A stretch of 64,000 bases of DNA from Apus apus (Eukaryota; Chordata; Aves; Apodiformes; Apodidae): positions 148,786,858 through 148,850,857 of the forward strand of contig NC_067282.1 in the NCBI RefSeq assembly GCF_020740795.1, written 5' to 3'. The notes under the pieces were generated by a model. The model saw only the letters and a list, made by a program, of their open reading frames with translations. It had not been told where the DNA came from and did no database searches. Within the stretch, counting starts at the first letter, position 1, and each line of letters starts with the position of its first letter. Of the stretch, positions 1 through 18,900 are shown one piece after another. The position numbers and the translations under genes were made by a program.

Positions 1-5186
<5,186 letters not shown>

Positions 5187-5882
5187 TGTGGCTGGTATGG
5201 GTGATGATTACTTACTCAAACAGTTTATGTTCTTGTCATTATCAGTAACACTCTGTAGGGATAAAAGCCCAAGGTTTGATTCAGTTGCTCTGTTAAATTC
5301 AGGAGAAAATGTACAGTAGTATACTAGCATCCAGTGAGGCTAGGTCTGTGTTTGTCTGTACTTCCTGTAGAAACTTCTATTTTTCAGGAGTTTACATTAT
5401 TTATAGCACTTTCTTTAGATAGAAAATAATTACGTAAGATGTTGACCTTGGAGGTAGTTATTTTAAAGTACAGATTAAAAAAAAATTCTTAGTAATTTTT
5501 AGATGCATTCTTGCATCTCTAACAAAACATTTTAAAAAAAGCAACTCGTACGCCATTGGTCTAAGGTTTGAACTGGTGCATCTCTTCAACCAGAGGAAAA
5601 AAAACCAAACAAATTGCATCAAGATAGTGTGTGTATCTGTTATCCGACAAACAATTCAGGAATGTCTTTATGCAGTCCTGTTGTATTTAATGAAGTCACA
5701 GATTACACTGCAGGTGTAGCAGTGTATGTCATGAATGTTAAAGCTATTACACAAAACAAGAGATCCTTCTTAATGTTTGGTAATATTTGCACTGTGGGAA
5801 CTTAGGATCCTGCCAGGCATTTATCTTCCCCTGCTGTTTTTTCCCCTGTATCAGAGAATGGGAAAACTAGAAAAGTTAAGAT

Positions 5883-5888
5883 AATAAA
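5883..5888 (+). terminator. Possible proximal poly(A) signal of WASHC4
   Basis: AATAAA about 700 nt past the stop codon. Use depends on downstream elements that cannot be judged here. Confidence 0.4.
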
Positions 5889-7111
5889 TTACTTCTCATT
5901 TCATACCAAAGGTCTGATTTGCATCCACAGAAGTAAGGAAATCCAGAGCCAAGACAGAACCACACTCAGCTCTTCCTTTTATGACCAGACACTGTGTGAT
6001 CGGTGTCTGTAACTATCAAGTGATCTTACACTTTGTGACTATGATGTGCCTAATTGCAAGTTTCAGCCTCAGTTCTGTATTTCCTGGCCTTTGTCAGTCC
6101 TTGTACCGTCTGTGTTGTTCATACAGTCTTACATGCCTGATTATTAACAATAATTGCACTGCAGGCTTCAGAAGCTGCTGAACACTGTGAGAACTCTGTA
6201 TAAATATGACATTTGTTAATGCCTGCCAGTAGAGGTTCTAGGTGTGCAAGTTACTCAGATTCCTAACTTAAATAAGTAGCTAGACTTAGCTTAAAAGTAA
6301 ACAGCACTTTCATTAAAAGGTATAGTTGTGTTTTAATCTCCCAGAACATCAAACACTTCAAGGTCTTACTAACTAGAATAAACTACTCTAGTCAGTCCAA
6401 CTGAGAATTACTTCTTGGGGTTGTTTTTTTTGCACTTTTGTGTTTTTAGACCATACTTGCCAGCTTCTTTCATCTCTTCATATTACAAAAAGGTAGGGTT
6501 TTAATGTCTCATATTTTTCCATCCATCTCTGGGTCACTGGTTAAGACTGGTTAATTCCTGATGTACTTCTGATTTGCTCTTTCCTGCCAGTCACATTAGC
6601 ATTCAGAAAGCTGGGAGGAATGTTTTGTTGCAACTGCAAGACCAGGCAGGTATGAAAGTCCTTTTTTTGATTCTGAAAACATGACACAGAAGCTTCACAG
6701 ACTGTTTATATCAGCTGGGCTCATCCAAGTTTTTATTTTGAGTTAATTATGACTGCCCTAAAAAATGCTGCATTACTTGATTTATACTTTTGTGCTTTTT
6801 TTTTTTTTTTAATTTTGATAGAGGTTATTTTTTGGTCATTTGTGTGTGCTTTCTTTTCTTGACTGAACTGTGCCTGCACTGAATGCTCAGCAGTGCTGCT
6901 GAGACCAGCATTGCTGCTGCTGCTGATTCCCATAGCACTGCAATTGCAGTGCACTTCTTTCCATATTCCTCTCTCATCTGAAGTCACTAAGTTCTTGGCT
7001 CAGAGTGGCCAAGCAAGACACAGCAACTGCAGAATCCCACACAGGTGGTGTGTGTTTGCCCCAGCATGGGGTTGCTAGGTAGCTGTACAGTCCCAGTGTT
7101 ACCCACGCTCT

Positions 7112-7117
7112 AATAAA
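7112..7117 (+). terminator. Possible middle poly(A) signal of WASHC4
   Basis: AATAAA followed within 40-60 nt by a T-rich stretch (7131-7168), the usual arrangement for a cleavage site near 7135. Confidence 0.5.
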
Positions 7118-8374
7118 ATCTGCACTTGTATTTTTCCTTCTATTTTTTTATTCTTTTTTTTTTTTTTGCAAAGACACTATCTCAGATAGGTGATACTTTG
7201 CAGCTGAACATAAATTGAACCATGCATTCTAAAGTGTGATGGTTAACAAACTCATGTGGTTCTGGTGAAGGGAATTCTACAGGAAGACATAAGCCTATTT
7301 TTATAGAACCCTGTTTAATCTGGGAGACCTGAATGTATGCTAGATGTGGCAAAAATATATACATATACACAAATATGTACAGTGATAATAGAGTTATTAT
7401 TGCTAATAGAGGATTGTAGTATGTAATTTTTTTTTTTTGTCATGTAGCAGCACATACATGCAAAAGGCTTTTCTCATCTGAAATACAAAGTGGGTCCTGG
7501 ATTTGGATGTTGCACACTCCTGTCAGTGAGAGTCACATTGAAAACCTTCCCCCCCCCCCCACAAGGATTTGGAAGGAGCACAAAATTCTTGCTGTGGTGC
7601 TATTACTATTCCCATTGCATTTCCCCTCCTGTTCTGATTATAGGGACAAAATGGACCCTCACTGGTTGTCTGGAGAAGAGATGCTAAAAAAAAAAAAATC
7701 CCCCCAGACTAAATTAAATGTGCTCACTCAAAATTCCCAGAGGTGATAAAGTAAGAAGGAGGAAGTTGCTGCAGGGACATAGAACAGATTTCAAGGGTTT
7801 TTTTTTCCTTCAAGTTTGGGGCAGAACAGGCTGAAGGCCCATCCCACCCCCTAAGAAGGCAGATGCCACCACTGCCCTTTGTGCTTGGTCCTGTGACAAG
7901 GCTGTTGCATGGAGAAGTGGTGGCAGCAGCTCTTCCAGAGGTCTCACATCCTGCCCAGATGTGGTGCTGTGCCCTTTTCTGCCAGCAGCCACAGGGCTGC
8001 TGTGCAGCATGGTGGCTGGGCAGGCAGGGTGCGGCTGATGCCTGGTGCACTGTCAGCCCCGAGGCCAAAGGGCCTTTGCATTGACTAGTGAGAAGTGGTG
8101 GCCTCAGCAGCACCCAGGTGGTGGGCACTTCACTGGGAAGGGAACTGCTGCTGCTGAAGGGTACATTCTGGAGGTCCTAACGTGGTCTGTAATCAGCAGT
8201 AAGTTTGAGTTTCAATCTGATGTCCATCAACAACAGCTGTTTTCAGCTTCTCAGGTACAAAGGACCAAATGTAACACTTAATGTTTCCTAACTCATTGTA
8301 CAAAAGGGTATTTTGTTACCTCAGTCTCTTTGGCTTGTGAGTAGATAACATTATGTACATATAAAAGCTGTGTT

Positions 8375-8380
8375 AATAAA
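8375..8380 (+). terminator. Possible distal poly(A) signal of WASHC4
   Basis: AATAAA followed by a G/T-rich stretch at about 8400-8415. It is the last plus-strand signal before the APPL2 side begins. Confidence 0.5.
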
Positions 8381-8464
8381 TGTAATTTTGAGAACCTCAT
8401 TCTTAGTGTCGTTGATAACATCTGCTCAGTCGGTTTCAATTTTTTTAGTAAGACAGCTTCAATT

Positions 8465-8470
8465 TTTATT
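8465..8470 (-). terminator. Possible distal poly(A) signal of APPL2
   Basis: TTTATT on the plus strand is AATAAA on the minus strand, here in a tandem ATTTATT context. It lies about 1.4 kb past the APPL2 stop and only about 85 bp from the plus-strand signal at 8375. Confidence 0.4.
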
Positions 8471-8899
8471 TATTAAGAAGTGTTTGTGTCAGTTACTGAC
8501 AGTTCTCTTCCATGGTTCTTTTCAACACTCAGCAGCCAGCTGAACTGAACTTATTCCATGTTAAACGCTTGTCAACTGGGATCTTTCAGATGCTGTAGCA
8601 CAGATTCTGCTTACAGAAAAATCTCGTTTCCTAGTAAGAGCTTGAGAAGAGTTACATTAAATTCAAGGCATTTCAGCCATTTGTCCCAGTTACCTTACCT
8701 TGATTAATACAACCTATGCCACAGATCATGCTTGCCAAGCCCCCCCCCAGCTAGTTTGTTTATTTTTGTTTGTTCTTGTAAAGTACAATTTCTCATGTTC
8801 TCAGATTAAACTGGAAGGGAAAAAAAAATCTTCTAAACTTACTAGCCAAATACAGCTAGAGTCTCATTTCAGGAATGTACTATGAGACTAGTCAATACA

Positions 8900-9867
8900 T
8901 TGTAGACTTACAATCTAGCATTTTATTGCTCTGTTTCTTAAAAGATTGCTGGTAGATTCAGCTGTTGTATGTCACCATAATGTTAAAAATACAAAGAATT
9001 CTTATTATAAAAGTACTTATTTGCCCTACAATTATAATCTCTGGCAATTATCAAGAAACCTAACCGCAAAAAAACCTGCACACAACTAACATGTCACATT
9101 CCTTGACTACTTCTGATGTTTACATGTCAGTGGTATTTAGAATAATAAACCAAGGAGGTACTTCATGTCCATTATTTCATTACAGAATGTGTGAGTGTGG
9201 TCCCTGTGGAGGTAAGAGTAGGCACTTAGATTTGCTCTGTAAGCTCATTCTAGATGCAATATAAAAATAGATCATATTAATAGGAAAAATTTAGTGTTTA
9301 ACAAATTTGTTTTGTAAATAGGCTACCACAAAAGATAAATCTTGTTACACTTAAACTAGACTAAAAATAACTTCATCTGAAATTTAAGTAAATAGTGCAT
9401 TTTTAACCTTCATTCAGACGCACAAAATCATGCAAACTATGAGAAGTTACTATGGTAGGAAAGTTGAGGCCTGATACTTGTTAAAGGAGCTGACAGCTGC
9501 ACTGGGACTGTAGGCTGCTCACGGGTACAGCTGGAGAGTGACCTTAGCCCTCTGTGGCTGCCAGCTGTGCTGTCCTAACTGCCAGCAGCAAGGGGCTCAT
9601 GCTGAACCGTTCCCCAGGCTTGTCAGCTTCCCAGACACACCAACACACGGCACGTTCACAAATGCAAAAAGCCTTGAAGGGCAAGTCCTGCTGCTGCTTT
9701 GTTGTAAATCCAGAGGCAACTGCACTGCAAAGAGGCCACAGTCCCTCTAGCAGGAAGGCAGAAGCTGGCCTCGGGTGGGTGCGGATGGCTGAAAACCAGA
9801 GATTCTTGCAAAATGACTCCCTGCTTTTCCTGCTCCTCCACAGGCTGCAGGAAATGATGAGGCTTTT
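8900..9867 (-). other. APPL2: APPL2 3' UTR (likely extent)
   Basis: Follows the APPL2 stop on the minus strand and runs to the AATAAA at 8922. The part nearest the stop (9480-9867) is relatively GC-rich and the distal part is A/T-rich. Short open frames here match no known protein. Confidence 0.6.
8922..8927 (-). terminator. Likely main poly(A) signal of APPL2
   Basis: First canonical AATAAA on the minus strand after the APPL2 stop at 9868. It would give a 3' UTR of about 0.95 kb. Confidence 0.55.
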
Positions 9868-9993
9868 TTATGCTTCTGATTCTTCCCCTTCATGTGCAGT
9901 TCCATCCTCTTCTGACTGATCGTTCAGAAGCACGAACTTCCCATCATTTGTTAATGGTACAGACTTCATGAGCTGAGCTAATGCTTCTGGGTC
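9868..9993 (-). CDS. APPL2: APPL2 coding exon 21 with stop (residues 617-657)
   Basis: Encodes [38 protein letters not shown] and SEA, then TAA at 9870-9868. The tail is acidic like the human one but slightly shorter. The terminal Ser-Glu-Ala matches the PDZ ligand by which APPL1 binds GIPC1; use of it by APPL2 is an inference. Confidence 0.95.
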   Translation of the reverse strand, partial: DPEALAQLMKSVPLTNDGKFVLLNDQSEEDGTAHEGEESEA

Positions 9994-12900
9994 CTGAAGA
10001 AAAACAGGAAAGGGCTCAGTGGGCTGCAGCAATCTTTTGGAGCACAGTTTTCCCAGTACTTCTTGCTAAGGTTTTGCAGCTTTTTTTTTTTTTTTTTTAA
10101 TGACAACCTTCAGACTAAAGTAAAGCCTGAAGCTTTTAAACAAACAATCCCTTTTGGTTCAGTAAAACCACCCCTTGGATATATAAGAAACATAAGTTAT
10201 TAATTTTGAGCCTTTATTTTGCAGTTCTTATCTGGCATTGGCACAATTACTGAAAAACAAGGAGAAAAATAACTAAATAAATAAATTAATTACTATACTT
10301 CTGCTTATTGCCTGTGACTAAATGCTCATTCCCCCAAACTCATCCCGAAATTGTAGCAGCAAAGGTATAGAACAGATATTAATCACACATCTTTACATAG
10401 ATAACTTTATCTACAATGAGCTAGGTAACTTTGCCATTCATTTTAAGTGGAAAAACACAGGGGTTTTCCTCCCTAAGGGGTGGAACAGTGATGGGTGCAA
10501 TTTATATTTCATTTTTCAAAACAGCTCACAGTTTCCTTCCAAATGTGAATAACTGCATTTGTATAGTTCTGAATTTGATTTAGGGTGGCATTCTATCTCA
10601 AGCTACTTCATAGTCAAACCATGCTCTATTTTATATGAATTACTCAGGAACTGTGTTAAATAATGTCTGAAAACCTTTGTCATTAAGGAGAGCAGCAGTT
10701 CTTTATTCTCACACACACCAGAGGTACCTGAACAGTGCAACCAAAAGCAAAATATGATGCATCACAGCACAGATGTGGGGAATGAAGCAAACTTACCTTC
10801 TGTGCCTCAATGATTTCTTTTCCCAAGCTAATGGCATAGCAAATCTATCAAAGGAAATATATGTAAAGTTCAGTTTTGGTTTGGGATTTTTTGGTTCCTT
10901 ACTTGAGATTAAAACACAGAAGTGTCAATGCAAACTTAGGTCTTAAATACAAGTCTAGAAGTAGAACCCCAATTCACCAAGCTAACCACATAAAAATAAA
11001 ACTGTATCATCTTAGGTTCTGCTTGAAAGCTCACTGAGGTTCATAAATCTTTGTACGCAACTCTGGTGTATTCGCCAAAATTTAAATCCAAACCTGGATG
11101 ATCTTTTCCAGTGTATGTTTTTTAAGACAAAATTTCTCCAGCACATTCCATTTATTTCACAGTCTGTTGTTCTCCTATGCAGCAAGCAGCCAGTGCTGTT
11201 AATCCAGTCTGGCAGCCTTGTCTTTGAGAGCTTTACAGATGTGCATGTCTCAACAGGGCCAGCATGCATTTTTGTTAGTGCTGATGCTCAACACACACTC
11301 TCCTTTGTCTCCTAACGTCTGTATCAGCCATCACAGCCTTTCCTCCCTCTTGTAGGTGGTGCTGCATGATCTACAAATTTGGTCCTTTATAGATGTAAAC
11401 CAGCAAAGGCTTGTGTGTTAAGCAAGTTTTCCTGGCAAGGAATTGAGCTGCTCTCGCTTCTAGAGCACTGTTTCCCAGATGTGTAAGCCGAGAAGCCTAA
11501 GAAGTGTCTTCCCAATGTTACTGAATGTTATACAAACCTTTTCCCCTTCTGTGTTGCTCTCAAAAACATAGGCACTCATAGATTCTTCTCCCAGAGTCTC
11601 ACTGAGATGGATCACAAAGCCAATCAGTCTCTTGTTATCCTGATGAGCAGCAAACTGTGTCACAGTAGAAAGTTCAAACTGGAAAAGAATAATAAAGAAC
11701 CTGTTTTGTTTTTAACCCGCATGTGGTCAGCCTGGTCAAGAGCTCAAGTTCATGTGGCCAAGTATTCAATGCTGTGGTCAAAAAACAGATACAAAAGTAG
11801 AGTTACTTACACTTGTTCGTGTAACTTGGGTTTGAGGATCTATTAACCTGTAATTATGGGTAGAGGGGAAAAAAAAATTACAATTATTCTTATTAATTTC
11901 CAGGTGCTTTATAATAGTAAGGCCATCACTATTGCAGTTTTGCAGATGAGGAAAACATATGCACAGAATCAAATGCTTTTTCTGTGATTTTAAGTCATTT
12001 GATGGTAAGGTTCAGCACTGGACCCTGACTCTGAGCTGCCTGAGATGTACAGGTCATAGTATCTTTCTGAATCCCTAATTTGGGAAGCAGCCTGAGTGTG
12101 TGGGACTAATGCCTAACATGCACATGGACATAAAGGCACCCCAGCTAAAGTGGATGCCTTGTATCAACATACTCTACAGTGACAATACTGACACTGGGGC
12201 AACACTGGCTCTGGGGCTGTTACTACATGTAAGGAAAGAGCATCTCCCAATGCATTGTTTGTGCATCTCTTTCTGCAACTTTGTGGGGCCTTATAGCCCC
12301 ACTGTATCCTCTAAACTTGGGTAGGATCTTCTTACAACTTAGGAGGGTGATTTCTAGATACTAGAGTAAGAAAAGAGACACTTTTTCTAAGTAAAGTAAA
12401 TCTTAGGATCTTGCTCCCTCAAAGGGGTGTATTTCTTGGAAAAACAAAACCAGAAATACTTCACTAATCACAAGTTCTATGAAGGGCACAAAACACTGCC
12501 AAGTTGCAGATTTTACAGTACCTCAGGTTCTTGCTGGTGACCATGAGATGGGATTCAGTCATACGGAATATGTTGTGAATGGCACGAGCAGCTAACACTT
12601 GTCTCATAGCTTCATAAATCACCTCACTTGTGTCATCGGACTGAACAGCCATGGATCCTAAAAACCGAACCACGAACATCTGCTGCAGGAGTGAGTCTGC
12701 AAGGTAAAAGGCATGACTTGCTTCACTGCGCTCCTTCCACCTGAAGTCATCAAGGAAATTCTGTTTTCCTGCTATAAGCCAGGCAAGGGCTCTGACCCAG
12801 TTTTAAACTGAGCTTGAATTGACACCCAAATAGGAAAAATATAAATAATAAAAAAAAGTGCAGTTGCTTGCAACATTTAAAAGTGTAACTGCTCCTTTAT

Positions 12901-15900
12901 ATCTTATTTGATTAGATAGTGAAATTCACTTGCCTGTCTTGTTATCAGGTGCACATAAACTGCTAAATTTGTGGTTGTCCACAAGCCTTGGCTTCCATCA
13001 AATCAACTCTGAGCTTTAAACCTTTTACATTCCTTACTTTCTTCTACGTCCTTCTGACCTTCCATGCCACTGGTTCCAGCGAGGTTTCCATTAAATCCTT
13101 CCTTGCTCACTGACCATCACCACAAGACTCCTGTCAACAACTAAGTAACCACTGTGTGACAAAGCCTTGGTTTGATCAGGCTCCCTTTATGGTTGGCGGT
13201 GAGCAAGGTAAAGCAGGACGAGTCCTATGGAATGTGACTGCTCAAAGGCCATGATAGCTGTGCCTACATTGCACAAGACACCACAAAGAGGCTGCAGACT
13301 TGGAGACACCTAAGCACTGTACTTTCTTCTCTGTGCTGCAGTGGAGCTGGGTGCTGCTGCTGCCAGTATGAGGTGCCTGCTTCTCACAGCTACTCTGCTG
13401 TCAGGCAGCTTGCACCACGCTGCCTTGCCATGGGACAGCACATGGAAGTGAGAGTGTTTGGATCAATAGGTTCTGTGAGTAGTTTTCTGATGGGGGCTGC
13501 TGGTTCCAGGCAGTGGTTGCAACTGGAACTGGAGAAGAAGAGTAGAGCCAGGGACTGAACTCTGCATGTACTGGCAGAGGCAGGTCAGAATGGCTGACTT
13601 TTACTGTGATATCACTGAGAGCAGGGAGATAGAGCAGCACTAAGAAACTCCTTGTGCTGAAAAGAGACACCTTGCTGCTGGTTGTTTTATTTTGAGCCTC
13701 CGTGAGGTTGAGATTGTGGATTTCAGAGTACATGGGGTTTAGAACTGGCTACTAAGCAGCCTCAAACTTCAGGGGAATTATAATACAGTCCCATCAAACC
13801 CTTTCTAAATAAGTCAACAGCTATTAAAACAAACAAACAAACAAACAAACACTACAAAACCCAAGAAAACCAAATCCTTTTGCCTTTAAACATTTGAAAT
13901 AAACCTACTCTGGAATACAGCTTGGACCATCAAGGAAAAAGGTGTTTGTTTTCACATGTAGTGATGTTTAAAAGACTGGCTTCTGAAAGGTAAGTACCTT
14001 CAGCTGCACTATGTGATTGATGCTCCATGGTGCCAGGTGCTTTAATTCAGAGGCACTGGGTGACAGCTGAATTAGGCCTGAAATCATGACTAATCTTATA
14101 CGAAAAACGAAGCACTGACCTTCCCCCTCATCTTTGCTGCTGTCTTCAGTTTCCCCAAATGGGTTTGCACGCCTACGAGATAACAAGAAAACCTCTTAAT
14201 TACAGATTCTGGTCACCACACACCAGTGTTGTAATACCTCATTGTCTTTCCTGAAACCACTCTGTGAAAGTGACTGATCCTTGTCTCTGGCCATACCTGC
14301 CACCTCTGTTCTGGTCCAGGAATTCTGTGGCAGGCAGTACAATATCAAATTGAATGGGTGTTCCAGGAGCGATGAGTTGTGTGGAGTCATGAATGCCAGC
14401 TGATTCATTGGGAATTATTTTATCATTTTCCATATTCTTTACATTCTGGCTAAAGTAAAAATGGAAAAAAAAAAATATAAAAAAACCAGTCAATCAATGA
14501 CACCCTGTCTTTGTTCTGGGAGACAAGATTATTAAAACATTCAAAGCTGGGTTGAACTAGTATATGTAAACATAAATGTTTTCCTATTTACCTGTTACTG
14601 AGGACACTGATAAAATCTGTTGGGTTTTGTTTGGGGTTTTTCTGTACCCCAAAATTATTCAGAAACAAAGGAAACGCTGGAATATTAAACCTGCGTGCTG
14701 GGCAACTCTTCCAGTGTGGACAGACTTGCAGCAGGCAGGTTCTCTTTGCCTCCCTCCCCTCCTCTAGCGGCCAGGCTTTGCAGCTGCACCACCCGTTCCA
14801 ACAGCACCTCTTTCTCAAGGTGTCAGTCCCAATCCCGACATCTTTTTAAGATCTCGCTTGGCCACAAGTTTGTTACAATGTGATGGCTAAGGAGAAGTGT
14901 TGCACGCTGGGTCAGATTTCTTCGCACAGCTTTTTTTTTTCAAAGGGGATGAAGTGCTACGTTTGCCACAGCTACAGAAATGTTAACTGTACACACAGCT
15001 ACGTAGGGAGCGTTGGGTTTACTAACAGCATCTTCTATTTCTAGAAAGTGTTCTGGTTGCATACAGATGTAAAAGTGGCCTGGGAGGTTTGTTGTCAATG
15101 AAGTAACTATGTCCACTGTGCAGTGAAACAGATGTCAGTACTCCTCTATTTATAAATCTGCAACCAAAGTGAAACAGCTGTACTGTGAATAAAATTAGAA
15201 AGAAATTGACTGGCGTTCCCCAAGGCTATATGGAATCTTTGGAATCTGTAAGCAATCATAATAAAGGGAATAATAAATCCTAAATAAGGCACTGGCCTGA
15301 GAGAGAGAGAAGATCTGGAAAAGGATTTAATTTCTAGAAGTAAATATCTGACTCAGAATTTGCAATTTTTTTTACAAAACTTGCAGAGAAGTCAGTGTGA
15401 CACAAGCTTGCCCTATTTTGTTTATTACACTACTTTTGAAAGCAGGATTTCAGTCCAGCACTGGGCTTGAAAGCCAACTCTGGTGATGAAGTCTGAAGAA
15501 TTCCCACTGGGCAAGATGCTAGGATCATGTAGACACAAAGAAACAATACATAACTTAGGTATTTTGAATATAAGCATATCCTAGAACATTATTAATGATT
15601 TTTGAAGGAGGAGAGCTTTATTGATTGACCTGAATGAGCACAAGAGAACAATCATAATTATTCTGACAGAAGTGTAAGGCATATTCTGGTGACAGTCTGA
15701 CAGGCTGACAGTCTGACAGGAACTGCTTGATGTAATGTGCAAGAATATAGTTCCTTCAATGTAAAAACTGGGAACTCAGCTGTATTACCCTCATTACAAG
15801 TCATTCTCTTACAGCAAAGTACTGTGTTTCTAAAACTGCAAAATCCCAGTGGAAACTGCAAGGAGCTTCAAAGCTGTGATGCAGAGCAAGAAGCATTACC

Positions 15901-18900
15901 CTCAACACTTGGCATCTCTTATGGCTTTCAAACATCAGAAGTAGAGGAATTTGCTGGAACACACAGGCTTGTAAAGCCAGGGCCTGGACAGGGCTTTTTG
16001 TGGGGTGACTGTTCCCCTGTGGAAAGAGCATGACTGAGCACACAGTCTCTAGTCCCTGAAAGTGAGAATGTTACCTGGGGTGGCGAACTTCGTGCTTCTT
16101 CCCCAAGCTGGTGATGGGAGTCACTGCCTGTAAGGCTGTCTGATTTAACTTGATGGCAGCTGCCTATGAAAACAAGACCGGACAGCTCTGTTACACACGT
16201 ACTCTGCATCGCCACATAAAGAACAATGGGAAAGCAAGTTGGAAGGAATGGAATGGTGGATGGAAACAAGCTCTTACCTCTGGATTGTCAGTGAGATAGA
16301 TCTGTCTGGAGATGTTGTTAATGGCACATATCCACTGGAAGGGAAAAATGAAACTGAACTCTTCAAGCTCACTTGTACACCAGAATAACAACATTAAGAA
16401 AATATTTTTACCTCCTCGTATTCTTTCTTGCTTTCTGCTTGAAGAGTTATACCCCTAAAATACAAACACAGTGTATCAGTACTAACAATGGACTGTTTGA
16501 CTCCAGGTCTTACAATAATATCACCAAGCTCTGTATCTATTAACCATCAAAGGAACAAATATAATGAGTAAGCTGTAGCTAAAGGATACTGTATGTGCTG
16601 TCCAGGCAGTTGTGGGGGAGGATGGGAAGGAACATGCTTTCAATTTGGCAACACCCTCCTGGAAACCCAGAAAGTCTTACTATTACAGCAAGCATGTTTT
16701 ACATGAAATGGCATCTGAAAGGGTGGGTGTGACTGGCTGTCCTGAAATAAAATCTGTCTCGTACGCTTTGCCTGTAGGAGTAGTGATCTGAAAGCAGTAT
16801 CTTCTGTCTTCACAGTCTACAGCCATAACAGAGCAGTTGTCCAGGTCCTGAATCAATCCTCCAGCTACTGCTCCCCTTGGCTGACACATCAAGTTGCCAC
16901 CTTGAGTGAAGAAATACAGTCTTTCCCAAGTTGTAGTCACCAGACCTGTTTTACTGAAAAGAAGATGCAGTGATAAAAGACTCGTTACTATTTAGAAACA
17001 ACTTCAAACATACACGAAACTGCAAACGTATCCTGATGCTGATCTGAACTTTATCTTCAACCCTGGAATTTTTTTTCTTATGAGTCTCTGTTAAGAAGTA
17101 AAAGCAGCACCTATTCCTAGCAGAGACTAATCTTTAATGAAAGCTGAAGAATTAAGCTAATTCCAAACATCCTAAGTTTAAAACATTCTCTGCAGTACAT
17201 GCTAGTTAAGGAATACAATAATTATTGGCCTTGAGTAACTGACATGAAATGCTATTAAGCTGGATTTTTAAAAAAAAGTGTTTTCAAGCTGAAGAGCAGC
17301 ATGAGCAGCAGGGGGTGAGGGATAAAGCCAGGCTTACTACAGATGAGCCTAGGGGTGGGGTGGTGGTCAGGTCAGCTAGTCAGGCAACCTTACTGGAGGC
17401 CCAGCTTAAATGCCTTTATATAAATGCACGTGGCACGGGGAATAAACAGGAGGAATTAGAAATGAGGGTGAGCCTGCAGGGCTATGATCTCATTGGCATC
17501 ACTGAGACCTGGTGGAACGGCTCCTATGACTGGAGCATCAGAATGGAGGGTTACAAACTCTTTAGGAAGGACAGAGAGGGGAGACGGGGTGGGGGTGTTG
17601 CCCTCTATGTCACAGACCAGCTGGAGTACATGGAGCTCTGCACGAATGCAGGAAATAATCCCTGTAGGTGAATTCAACCAGAACTAAACTTCTGCTTTCA
17701 GGAAAACAGTCTCAAATGCCTCTAATTTGTTTTAAGCTTCTAAAACACATTTTCAAATATGACAGAGATACTTAGGAGCTGACAGGTACAGCTACCACTG
17801 ATTCAGAAGCCTCAGATATCATTACCTGAGGAGCCTTTACAACATAAAAAGAAGTAAATGTAGCAACTAGTCAGCAATTAAACAAACCAGCAGGTAACAA
17901 CAGTCTTCTTACTTTCTAAGATTAAGATAGCCAGCCTTCTGGATGAGATTTCTGTTGATAGCAGGTGAAGTTACATCAGAATCTGGAGTGTAAACAGACT
18001 CATTGACTGCAATTAAGTCCTGCTGGGATACCCTCATTTTTTCTGCTTCAGCATCCAGCTCTCCCTGTATACTGGAAAAAAAACACAACACAATAAGAAA
18101 CTCAAAGCTATCATTAGTCAATTTATACCAGGATATAGCTAACATCTTTAACCCCAAATTAACAGAAATACTAGTTGGAATTATACTGGAGAGCAGTGCA
18201 AAGATAAAGCCTATTTCTAGAATAGACTTTTTAGGAAATGTAATGTAAGACTACATGTCCAAGGCATTTTTTAAGGACTAGATAAATCAGAGCAGTCAAG
18301 AAAGAATGGAAGGAAGAGGCACACAGTAGGGAACTGCTCCAAGAAAATGTCAGCTGAGCCCAAATAGACAAGATGCATATACTCTGAAGGTATCGACAAT
18401 GGGTTAAGGAAAACAAGGCTAACTTTGGCAGGCTGGCAGCAAAAGCACAGTTAGGATTTCCCCATGTTCTTTATTTTGAAAGCCCAGCTTGAAGATGTTA
18501 TTCTCAATATGGTCTCACACAGTAGCTATGCTTTAATTTTTGCAATTTGTACTAAATGTAGCTATCTTCTTTCACCAGACAAATATACAGAGATAATGAT
18601 CAGAATTATAAAATTGTTCTGCAAAACTGACAGGAGCACATGATAAATCTTTAAATGTTGAGACTGAAGAGTTAAATTTATTTTTTGAGAGAGGCAGTTT
18701 GTAAAGGCAATGCTTGCATGAATTTACACTGCTGAACATACAATGATGTTACCCTAGCATAGCGGCATAGTTCAAAATAGGCTTTACTACAGTATCTCCT
18801 GGCTTTCACAAAGCTTTGTCTAATTCCTGCAACTGCACAACATGCAGAAATTCCTGCCATGAGACCACCTATTAACTGATCATGGATTTTCAAAAGTAGG

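Larger units (their letters stand above)
5187..8400 (+). other. WASHC4: WASHC4 3' UTR (likely extent)
   Basis: Follows the WASHC4 stop. AATAAA signals at 5883, 7112 and 8375 could end the transcript at three places, so the true length is not set by sequence alone. Most of it is A/T-rich with poly-T runs. A GC-rich block at about 7810-8160 stands out from its surroundings. No coding signal was accepted here. Confidence 0.6.

Noticed and set aside
7724-8128. 134-codon minus-strand gene in the WASHC4 3' UTR
   Set aside because: No homology, no splice or promoter context; explained by a locally GC-rich block, reported only as a composition anomaly.
17249-17671. Possible host gene encoding a 140-residue protein
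   Set aside because: The residues are those of a CR1-type LINE endonuclease, cut off at both ends; it is a mobile-element remnant.
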